Shown: positions 13,101 through 25,100 of the stretch, piece by piece | How the letters are laid out: each line of letters opens with the position of its first letter | Numbering within the stretch: the first letter of the stretch is position 1 | Assembly (NCBI GenBank): GCA_911728435.2 | Contig: OU452198.1 | Coordinates: 3,596,001 to 3,660,000 of the forward strand | DNA length: 64,000 nt | Direction: 5' to 3' | Source: Apoderus coryli | Lineage: Eukaryota; Arthropoda; Insecta; Coleoptera; Attelabidae | Translations under genes and position numbers: made by a program | The notes under the pieces: generated by a model | Database searches by the model: none | Seen by the model: the letters and a program-made list of their open reading frames with translations, nothing else | Told to the model about the DNA's origin: nothing

Positions 13101-16100
13101 TGAACTTTGATTAGTGTAATGGAACCGGAATCACTCATAACATTTGTTTTTATACTTTCTATTAGGTCATTCAATAATTGCCCACCAAAAATTGAAGGAG
13201 GATTTTGCTTCAATTAGCTTGTATCCTAGAAGTCATAATTTGTATATCAATTCCTCCATGTGTTTCTGTCCCAAAAAACCACAGGACCTATATCCAGAAC
13301 CATCTGAAGGATTTAGTGGATGGTGTTCAACGTAAATTTGTTCAAAGTGGTTATTGCTTGACTTGGGGATGCCTTTTGGGGCGTCTGTTCTTGTTCAATA
13401 ATGGTTTATGCCCACAAAAGTTGACTCTAAATGCTGAACTGAATGACAACAGTTTTGTTTAGATTAGCAATGAGTCTATTTTTGTTGCACCACGACTGAA
13501 ACTCATCCAAGATATTACCGATCTTCTGTTGAAGGGGAAGACCCTGATGGTCTTGCCCACAACCACTATTGTTGTATTGCTGGCATTCTGTCTTCAGGCA
13601 AATCATTCATGTGAAATAGAAATATGAGGCGATATAACACTGCCCTGTGGAGTGCTCATTAAATTCCGACAAGACCAAATTAATGATCTTTTGTCAGCCA
13701 AATAAGCAAAATGGGCGCGGTCACAATTGATTACAATACGGGCTCGTTTTATGGCATTTTTCATCACTTCGGCGAGAACTTCGGGCGACAGATTCTCGCA
13801 CTCGTGTTGAATGTTGTCCTTGAGGGCTTCAAGACTCTCGGGCTTGTTCACGTAAACAAGGGACTTCAAACAACCCCACAAAAAAAGTCTGAAACGCTTA
13901 AATCTGGCGATCTTGCGGGCCTGTGCAAATCGCCAAAACCAGAGATAAGGCGACCCGGAAACGCTGCCTTCAGAATATCGGTTATGGCTTGCGCAGTGTG
14001 TGCCGTTGCTCCATCCTGTTGGAACCACATGTCCCTCAGTCCTAATTCTTCCAATTGCGGCAGAAAAAACTCGGTCCACATGGTCCTATAGCGCGCACCG
14101 TCCACTGTTGTCGTTTAGCCAGCGACATTCTCGAAAAAAAATGTCCCGATGACAGCGTGAACAGCGCACCATGCAGTCACTTTGAGCGGGTGTAATGGCT
14201 CCTTGTGCATCACTCGTGGATTTTCGGTGCCCAAGAAGCGATAGTTTTGCTTGTTCACGTAACCGCTGAGGTCGAAATGAGCCTCATCGCTCATTATGAT
14301 TTTGGTCAAAAAATCGTCCACTTCTTCCTCGAGATTGAGGATGGCTTGGGCGTAGGTTACGCGCGTTTGACAGCAGCTGATGCACGGACTGGACTTTGTA
14401 CGGGAACATGCGCAGGTCTTTGACCAAAATTCGCCTTAGGGACGTCCGGCTGATGGCTAATTGCGTGGCACGGCGTCTGGTCGATGTTTCCGGCGACAGC
14501 TCGACATCCTCAGCGACAGCGGCATATTCTCGGTAGAACAGGCGCTCCGAGGCCGGCCACTCTTGGCAACGTCTCGTGTGGTCACATACTCTTCAAGGTT
14601 GGTTGCCAAACGGCGCAGTCGGTGTCGGGCGGCCGCGGAATCGGCGTCGGAATTCGCGCTGCCCCAACACCACAGACGAATTGTGACGCAAAAAAATAGA
14701 CACGATTATTCCGCGTTCTTGGGGAGTGTATCGCTCCATGGCTTGTTCACTTGTATTCTGCATCTGTCTAGTCCACAAATGTCAAAACAGATTTGACATT
14801 GGCGGCCATTTGCAAAAATGAGAGCATCTTCCAATAGGGTGATTTGATAATATGAAAGTTCTAGGCATTTTTCTAGATGAGAAACTTAGTTTCGAAAATC
14901 ACATAAATCATGTTCTGAAGTCAACATACATTCTGATGAAAATGTTATATTCGAATAGGTATCTTTTGTACTTCAAATAGCGAATCGTTGGTCATGTCGG
15001 TGTTGAATTATTGTAAGATTGTGTACTATCCCTGCATTGTTGTTGTTAAGAAGAATCGATTACAGTATGTCCAAATACTTGCTGTAGACTCGTTTTTGGT
15101 TAATACGATGCTTATTGTTCATTTCTGTTGCCAGGCTCAAATTCCTCCGGTAGCACTACTAGACCCTTCAGAGTTGTTGCGGCCAGAACCAAAATTCGCT
15201 AAGAAGGATTTGAATGCATTCCGTACTTATGATGGCACTGATGACGATCCAATACAGAAAAGGGTAAAGGACACTTATTTCCAGATGCATACTTATCAAA
15301 CAGTTGACTTCGTCCAAAGTAAGTATCAAAATTATTTAGAATAGAAATTTCCTCACGTGGAGAGAACAAAGTTGGATTCATGTTACATAATTGCCTCAAA
15401 TGACAACGCAGATATAGATCCTCGGACTAGGACCCAACTTCGTTCTCTTTCTAGTCGTATGTGCCACATTTATTACTTTCTTTGTCGCCTATTTCAAGAT
15501 AATTTTTTTTTAAATATTCACTTACAACGAAAGTTTGAAGAAGTACTGGTTTAACAGATAAAATCCAGAAATGGTGTACATTCGACCATTTCAAATCCAC
15601 AATGAAAGATGCTTTAATCAAATTGAATGATTTGGTTGATGAAAGTGATCCTGACAGTGAGTTACCCAACATCGTGCACGCGTTTCAAACAGCAGAAAGA
15701 ATCAGAAAAGATCATCCTGACGACGATTGGTTCCAACTGACTGGACTCATACATGATGCGGGAAAGGTAATTTTTACTTAAATATTAAAAAGGATTTCAT
15801 GTCCGTAAATATAATAAATGAAAATAATTTCCTGGCAAAGCGGACTAAAAGATGTATGTACATGTAGATGATACGTGTTTACATGTGTCTACTGTTGTGT
15901 ATCCTATTGTGCTTAAATGCAGGGCGATATTTGTAGATGAGCAACGACTATGGTACTCTGACGAGCTCATAACAAGAGCGAAACGAATTCGTCAGTATCT
16001 GTCGACCCATGCCTCGGTCTGGTTCTATTGAATTAGACTGGGGCCCTGCTAAATTAAACAAAATTCCTTGTGTAGGTAAAACCAACATTTTAGTCCGCTT

Positions 16101-19100
16101 TGCCACGAAATTATTTTCAGTAATTTTTACTTTGTAAAATTGTTCCACAAGGATATTCGCATTTATTAAAAATAATACCCTCTCTCCCCTTTAACTTTTT
16201 CATTTGATGGTTTAGAAAAAAGAGTCCCAAATAAAGCTTTGGAAAATGGGACATCGCTAAAGTCCGAAAACGCAAAATTGGTTCCTTTCAAGGTTTGCGA
16301 CCATCTTGGGTATCTAGTTCAACTTTCGAACGTCCCTCGTATATCGCTATGACGTATAAGAATATTAGCATCCCATTGGTTGGCACTTCAACGTACGCAT
16401 TAATAGATAATATTTTTCACGAAGCGTCGGTGTTGTCGATGTATAGGGTTTGGGTCGGAACCACAAGTCCTGAGTTCAAACCCTAGTAAAAACACTTTTT
16501 TTTTTAATTGAAAATCTCATTAATACAAGAATTAGACTATATTTTGTAGGCAACGGCCGTGCTGTAGAGGCGAATGGCTCGCAACAGCAAGTCCTGAGTT
16601 CGATCTCTCGTAAAAACACGTCTTTTTTTAATTTAAAAATGTATATAATACACTCAATATGGATGGGGAATGACTTCTTCTTCAGATAACCACCCTGTAT
16701 ATTTTCTGGACGGACCACCGTGTATAATTTCAAAATGGACCACCCTGTATTTGTTAGACGGACCAAGCAGAGAAATCTTATATTATATATATATATATAT
16801 ACTCTAGAATGATAATCCCGTAGTACAAAAATGTAACCAAAAGTGTAGAGCTGTCCATAATGCGCATGATCACCAGTCACTTATTTTTCAACAGGACCGG
16901 CTTTGATTAAATGTAATATTACTGTTATAGGTATATTTAAAATTAAATTTTACCATTTGGTAACATTCAAATAAAAAAATGGAATAAAGGAATTTAAGAA
17001 ATAAAAAATTACATTAAATATCTAAATACTTTATTGTCTAACAGGTACAACCCAATAATAATAAATCTAAGCAGAAACGAGAAATAAGTAAAAATTCTAA
17101 TACTGGAAAATATCTTAAGGACTTGAGCATTCTAATTATTTATTTTATTATTATATAATATTTGTTTGTTTATACAACCACCTTAGGCGTCTTACCTCTC
17201 TACAGCCTTCAAAGAAGGGGTGCAAGAAACAGTGACTTCACGAATATTTTCCGTGTCCATGTAAACCACTTCCATATCATCCGTACTACTCGCAATAGTA
17301 TTTTGTGACAAAACATGGTTGGTAGAACTTGTATTCTCAGCAATTTCATGGAGGATTCTATAATTAAGTATATTCCAGTTTAACAACAGAATTCAAACGA
17401 ACTTTGTATACCTACACAACGTAGGAAATATATTCTTGACATACATATCATGCATTTTTGACAGACTGCTTTTAAGTAAACAGTGTCTTGATATCAAACG
17501 ATTAAGAATTTAACTTCCACTCTCATTTACATAATCTCTTCTTTTCAACAAAAGTTTGGGAACTGCATCGGGTACGAGGGTGATCCTCTTGCCGTCTTCT
17601 CTACAAATGATATCTTCTGCAGCGAAATGCTTACTGCATATGACATTCCCATCACATACATTTTCTGTACTAGGATCCCAATGCCCGCATCCAAACATCA
17701 TGTCTTTTTTTTGTCAAGCTAAAAATGAGTATCATGTCAATGGTATCATATTGACTCAAACTGAGACTGTTAGAAACCCGAAACAATAACTTACTGAAAA
17801 TATTTAATACCAGGAATGAGACCTTCATTTTTACACCACAACACTATACACCTCATTGTTTGTTAAATAAACGAACTAAAACCAAAATAACAAATATTAA
17901 AAACAATTTTAATCACAAATAGGTATATCTATCAACAATTAAAATATTCCACGAATAAAACCATAACTCAATTATAAAACCTATCTGAATTGTTGTGAAG
18001 CCGACTCTGACAGATATTCCCACTACGAGAAACGTCATTTGCGAAAACAGACGCTGTTGCGAAATCTCTTAAATTTAATAAGATTTGGAAAAAATGTTTC
18101 GTTCATATTGCTGAAAACTAAACAGTATGCAATTTTACGGATAACATTTAATTATTTGATTTTGTCAAGCAGTTTCGTATGACGCAACATATGGATTTAT
18201 TTATAAAACAGATATGTCGCATAAATTCTGTAAGGCGAACGACAAAATAGTTTTAAATATCGCAGCTCTGTACTGAAAATAAGATACTGAGGAGCATGCG
18301 TAGATCGTGAAAACTCTGCATACACTTTTTGGTATTCGGCTGGATTTAATTAGCATTCTAGAGTACATATATAATATAAGATTTCTATGGGACATACCGA
18401 CAAACGTGTGAAACATTGTAATCTATTAAATAATTTTATCTTTTCAGGTTTTGGCATTCTACGATGAACCGCAGTGGTGTGTCGTCGGTGACAGTTTTGT
18501 TGTAGGTTGCGATTGGGCTCCAAGTATCGTCTACAGATCTGACTCATTTGCGCGTAACATCGATGGAAAGAATCCCAAATATAAGTAAGTTGAATCGATT
18601 GTACATATTTTGTTTGCAAAAGTTTATTGTAAAGTAGGTATCTTCATGATAATCTGCAGAGGATCCGCTTATATTTTTAGCAGATAATAACGCATTCCGA
18701 ACAAATCTATTTGTGCCACCTTGCCCATCACGCATTTACACCCGACACACGCGCAGATGCGTCATTAGACATAAAGTTTATTTTATTTTTGAAATGACAC
18801 ATGTTGACACATTTGGCATTCGAATATTGACTTTTTACCATCCTCACCAGACTGGCTAAAATTTCAATAATAATAAAAAAAGTTCAATGAACTAGGACAT
18901 ACAGATGCAAGAAATGTATCGATATATTCTTTCTTTCATTAATAGAGATGCAAGAAATGATTCCAATCGATCTCAATTTCTTTTTAAAATATTCATTTTG
19001 AAATAACTTAAAAAAAAGTATATGACATTGTAAATGGCCTCTGTTTGTCTTTTATTGGGCTACCCTGTATAATTTATTGTCGAAAATTAAAGAATCGTTC

Positions 19101-22100
19101 CTCTATATTGTAAAATAATTTCCAAAATAAACCATGTTTGCTCTATATGGTGACGATGTCAGATTTGCCGGCAAAAGACGCGAACGGAGAGGTGCAGATA
19201 GATAAAGAAAGTTTTAGTTGTGAGAAGAAGTTTTGTGTTAAGGAGTTTACCGCGAGAGATACCTTCATGCATCTGATTTCCGTGTTAATTAACAAAGTTA
19301 AGTGTTAACTTTTGTGTACGTTGTGTGGTGAATAGGTATACTATATGCGAGTTGTTTGTTATTGGCGTGTCGCTTAGAATCTGCTCTGCGCCTTTCGGAT
19401 TACATTGTTGGATAAGTCACATAGAACACTACAAGTGCAACAACAGAGCGGAGGTTAGACGATAAAGATGGAAAAGTGGAGTTGGAAGTTGATTTATGGA
19501 ACAAGTGAAGTTTCACTCTGACATTATATATACAGGAACAGCCCAGGCAAATCGTTTGTTTAGAAATTTGTTATTCAAAAGTTAAGGGTTTGAGAGAAAG
19601 TTCTATTTCAATAAGTTAAATTTGACAATGGGCGACTTCCGGTTATACCGGAAGTAGCCACTAAGTCACGTATTTTAAATGGAACGGTATATTTTTGCTG
19701 ACACGGGTGTCTGCTCGAACCATTTCGACCCAGGTGATTTTGAAAGAGATTTGGAACATGAATTATTGCATTGACCATTTGGTCTAAAACTAAAGCCTGG
19801 TTTCTGTGCCTGATAGAATAAATTCAAACTGACAAGCTCCCAGAATGGCAGCTCTGTCCTTAAAATTCGTGTGCGTCTGCGGGACGCAAAACAGATTAAC
19901 AGATCGGGCATTGAATTGAGGCACATTCAGGCTCCCATCCATCAACAGTCCAGAACAATCGATACCCGTAATCAAGATCTTGAACAGATTTTATGGTTAT
20001 GTTATTTTCCATTTGTCCTTCTGAGTACTATCGGTTCGCAAAATATTCCAACATGTTTTACTTTAACGCCTAGTAATTTTGCTGCGTTCGTTTGGTCAGT
20101 CGCATTACACGCTTACCGACGGTAACATTACTGACGGTTGGAACGCACTTATTACAAATAAAAATGTTGAAATAAGTCTATTCTACTCTTTTTAGTGCCA
20201 TAAGTTAAAAAAAATTGTTTGGTTATCGAATGCAAGCCTCATATAACATACAGTGCATGGCACGCAAGTATTCGCTGTGCATCGATGACGTCACTGCGCG
20301 AACTTGACTTGAACCGGTCGATATCCTACCTATAAGAGTTATTGTATAGAATAAGTAAGCTTCGCTAACCAGAAGTTTATCTTCATGTAAATAGCATTGA
20401 TTTGTATGGGATTTCTTGAAACTCGCGCAGATTTTGTGCGCATCATAGTATTGTTCACAATATCAAACAAGCGGGCAATAAGTTCTGTACTAACAATTAA
20501 AATAGTACACAATTTCACATAAGCGGAATATTTTCGAGCAACTTTCGCAATAAAAAAAAATATGTTTAATTTAAAAAAACTTTATTATAATAATATTTAT
20601 TTCTGTCTCATTCGTACTCATGTACATAGACCCGTCGGTAACCAAAAGTACAAAAATAAAAGTATAAAATACGTATGACTAATAATAAAAACATAATAAT
20701 AGCTACATAAATATCTACAAATCAACAATAAACAATTTAAACAAAACAGAATGACATCATTGTACAACATTATTTAGAAACTTTTGCAAATATGTTGTCA
20801 ATTAAAATGTTTTTTACTCATCCTTATCATGTTATATTTATATAATATATGTATAAGGGGTCTGTTTCGTGATTTTTTTTTAATTCCCCCGGAAAAACGT
20901 GTTTTCAGTCATTTATATGTAAATAAGTAGTTTTAAAAAAATGTCTCTCGGTCTGTATCCCCGATAACTAAAAAAACCACTTAACAAATTTGGCACAAAA
21001 ATACTACAAGATATTATGCAGGTGCTGATTAACTTGGGCGTATTTAAGGGGTTTAAAAAGTTAAAAAATTCATACTTCAACTTATTTTTTTTGGTTTAAT
21101 AGAGTATAACCTAACACATTAACCATAAAATTAGATTAGATGGCATAGTGTAAAAAGGGGTTAAAAACTTTAAAAAAATATATTTCCAAAACATAGAAGA
21201 AATATTGCCTAGTTATTTATAGCTTTGATAGAATATAACCTATGAAATGTATCATAAAAACGTGCTTACCAATCCGTTCCTTATTAGTGGAAAAGGGTTC
21301 AAAATTAAAAAAATTCCTAGGCTTGAACAAATAATATGGAATAATTTAAATAGAAATAAAAAATAGCTGTCTACAATAAAAAAAAATATAGCTTGTCATC
21401 AAGAGTCTTAGGAAAAAGATAAATGACAAAAATGTCACAGAAATATTACTTTTACACTTAAATTTGGAGACTCATGCCTCGACGGCAACAGTTTATTTTT
21501 CCTTAACATTTCTCTCAGTCTGACAAACCCTGATTTGGTCCTCTGGAATACTTTGGCGATTTTTTAAGGAATTTGGGCGCGGTAAATATAATACGGTCTT
21601 TCTGGTTGCACCCCATTTTGCTGTGAGAAAGCTAAAAAGTTGGATCCTTGATCGCTCACTATACCCCGCACATTAAGGCTAATTAAATTAATTTTTTTAT
21701 TGTTTGAAATATAATATCTTTCAAATATTCAACTTTACATGAATTGTGGTTTTGTGGTTAAAAAAAATGCTAAAAAAAGTTTCTTGTAAGTGTTGATATA
21801 GTTTAGATCCAAGAAAATATACAGTTACGGCAAATTTCTTGAACTCACTTGTATATCTCCGACCTTTCAATGATTTCTTGGATAAATTATACTGCATAAT
21901 AACAAAATTAGCCAAGCCTTCCTTAAAATTAGTTCTAACAAACTCAATATAATATTCTTTATCGAATGGTCTGTTCGAAAGTTCCGGTAATTCTATCGAA
22001 CTTTCTTTTAAGGTTCTGCACCTCCATTTTCAAGGCTTTTTTCTTGGATATTGCTCAGATATTCCTGGAGATATTTGCCGTTGTTCTGTAATTTAGAATT

Positions 22101-25100
22101 TCATCTAATACCTACATGAAGATAGAATTTGTAGTTAAAAGTAGCTTACTATCTAAAGGGTTTTTTTCCAAATTCAAGTCATCAAAAACCAGAGAAGATC
22201 CATCCGACTGACACAACACTCATCAAACATTTACCTTGCTCGCTAACCACCTTTTAAAAAATAGTCGGTATGGCTTCCCTTTTGTGCTTGCTGTTGCCAA
22301 AACCAGCAAACATTTTCTCCTCAAAATGTTCACTACAAACTTTGCGGTTAAACACTTTTTCCGGTTCGTTCGATATCAAGTCTAACCTGCCAATGTTTTC
22401 CACCCATTGAAGTTGCCTTGAAAATTATTTAAAAAATATAGCTAAAACATTCAAGATTTTGTGTAGGTACATTACATACCTTATTGGATCACTCGGAATT
22501 TTGAAATATCTTATTAACTTTCCAGTTTTGTGGCTGTTGTTACTACAATAATTTGGCATTGTCTTTCACCACACCAAAAATTTATGTAGGTACACAATTA
22601 TTAATCTATGCTTTCACTAACAGTTAATTAAATAAACACTATTACACTATTGTTCTTAAAACTAGAATTCAATAAATCTTATAACCAAATAACTAATAAA
22701 ATGGAAAAACGTTGAAAACTTTTTAGAAAATGGAATAAACGAATGTAAACAATCATTAATATTCGTCCATATTGGAATTTTACCCAATTCGACAGCTTGC
22801 GCACAAAATCGCGCGAACGAACACAAAATCCCATCGAAATCGTCAAGTAAAACTTCTGGTTAGCGTAGCTTTCTTATTCTATGGTCTAAATACCATAAAT
22901 AAATGGAACCATACAGGACGTTGCCAAATATACCTTGTTCACGGCTTGGTAAGTAAAGTTGGCTGTGGATATAGGTATATTTGCCGAGATTGGCTTATTT
23001 TTAGATGAGGAATTTGTTGTTAAGCGTTGTACAGTCATTTCATGGACACTGTGTATAAAAATTTGATGACAATTTGTTCTAAGATGTTCCAAGACACCGA
23101 ATTAAACAAATTAATAATTCCCCCTTATTATGCAAAGACTTTCCACTGACTTATACCTACCAAAACTAAATATTATATAGATGATGGTATATAGCTTTGC
23201 ATGGAAGTATAAAATCTTTATTAGCTAATGTAAAATTAATTGCTTGCGGTAATTTCAGCAACTCCTCTCCACAGCATCCAACAAAGAAGATTTCCACCAT
23301 CTCACGTATATTACTATATAGATAATAAGAACTTGTCTACTCCGGTATACATGTTTGAAGTGAAGTATAATATCTATATGTATATTATAAAGAAGTTTCA
23401 ACTTTAAAGCTGCTCGGAAGTTATTTTGTTAAGCAGTATATATAGGGGCATAAGGGGGTTAAGAATAAAACTTTTCAATCCGAATTAAAATATTTACAAT
23501 TAAAATCTAAATCTACACATTTCATTATTGTATCTACTTTTTAAAGTTTTAATTGGGTCTAAAGTCTAAGTCCATGTTGTGAAGCAATTTTGGATTTTAT
23601 GTTATTTCAAAAATAAATAATAATGACTTTACCTCTCGCCGACCTCTTTTTGTAATATTCAGAGGAATATCTAAATATGTTGATTATAAAAAAGGTTCTT
23701 TTTTATACGCTCCCTCATTTAGATCCGTAACTTTTTAGTGGTTTGTGGTTTGTCTATGTTACGGCAAATACCTAAAAAAGGGACTGCTTGAATCATACGT
23801 AGAAAATTGATGACGGTTTCAAGAGAGATGGAGTAATAGTAGTTTTTTTTTTGACTTTGACAGGCTCGAGAGGCAATCACAGTATAATAAATAATACAGT
23901 ATTCTGACTTTCCGCTTGCAAGCCGTCCTGCGCATATCGTCGCGCATGCCGCCATTATGGGTTAAAACGTCACAATTATCGCATTGACGTAGATAGATAC
24001 CGTTCACTCCTGTGTTCAATACATTGTCGGCGTGTACGAGATAAATAAATATTGTGTTTGTAATCTAATTCTGTGTCTTTGGTATAGTGTTCGTTAGAAT
24101 TAAAAGGATTTTATTTTTATTAACGTATCTTATGATTTATACAATGAACAATCAGGGAGGATATGGTGTGCTGCAAAATGTTGTCCCAATAAGCGGTACA
24201 CTTGCTCTAAACATTTTTTTCGCTTCCCCACAGATCCTGTTAGGTGAGTAATAAGTAAAAATAAAGATGAATACTAGATAATTTTACGTTTATAACAACT
24301 ATTTGTATAACCGTAAAATTTATATTACGAAATGGCAATATCTAATATGTTTTTAAACTAAATGAAAGTAAAACATAAACACAAGTTGTCTCGATGATAA
24401 CGCAATCAGCTAGGGGTTATATTATTGACAATATATATATGGCCCTTGTTTGACTAAAATTGCTGAGAACAGGATTCAGTGTATGATGTGTATGATGTGA
24501 ATATTCCTCATAAAACTGTCATTACGCCACCGCTAGACTCAACATCAATCTTTGAGCGGTCATTTTCCTATACGGTTTCAAAATATTACAACGCTCTACC
24601 GGAGAATATAAAAAGTTTACAGGGGTTTTCGTTTAAGAGCGCTGTCTGACACGTAATAGAACAAATTAATTTGTAACCATAAGCTACCTATTTAATTTGG
24701 CCAGCGATGTAAAACTATTTTCAGATAGGTTTAAGCTAAAATATAAGTTACGTTTAGGTTAAGTTAGGAAGCACTGTTTCAACTTTTATAAAAATGTCTT
24801 TTTTACTAATAAAGTCTGTATTATTGTTGTGTTTATTATTATTATTAAAAATCACCCAATCATGTCAACATTTAACTGATACCACCACTCAAGGCTGTTT
24901 TCAATCACTATGACACACCACAAATATTTCTGAAATTGACAGCGATATTATTATTTACTTAAATATTTTTACAAAAATGAAAATACAGTACTGTGGTTAG
25001 AGACCGAAAACTATAATTATTCTTAGTCAGGACCTGACTTGTAATCCAAAATGGCAGCGTCATACGTCACAGTTTATTTCAAAGTGCCAACGTGGAGTCG

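Noticed and set aside
13711..14091. Plus-strand 126-codon frame
   Set aside because: It is the complement of the minus-strand mariner-type transposase remnants.
15569..15571. Alternative MIOX exon 3 acceptor at CCAG/AAATGG
   Set aside because: It puts the exon out of phase with exon 2. The acceptor at 15556-15557 restores frame and adds the family-typical KIQKW.
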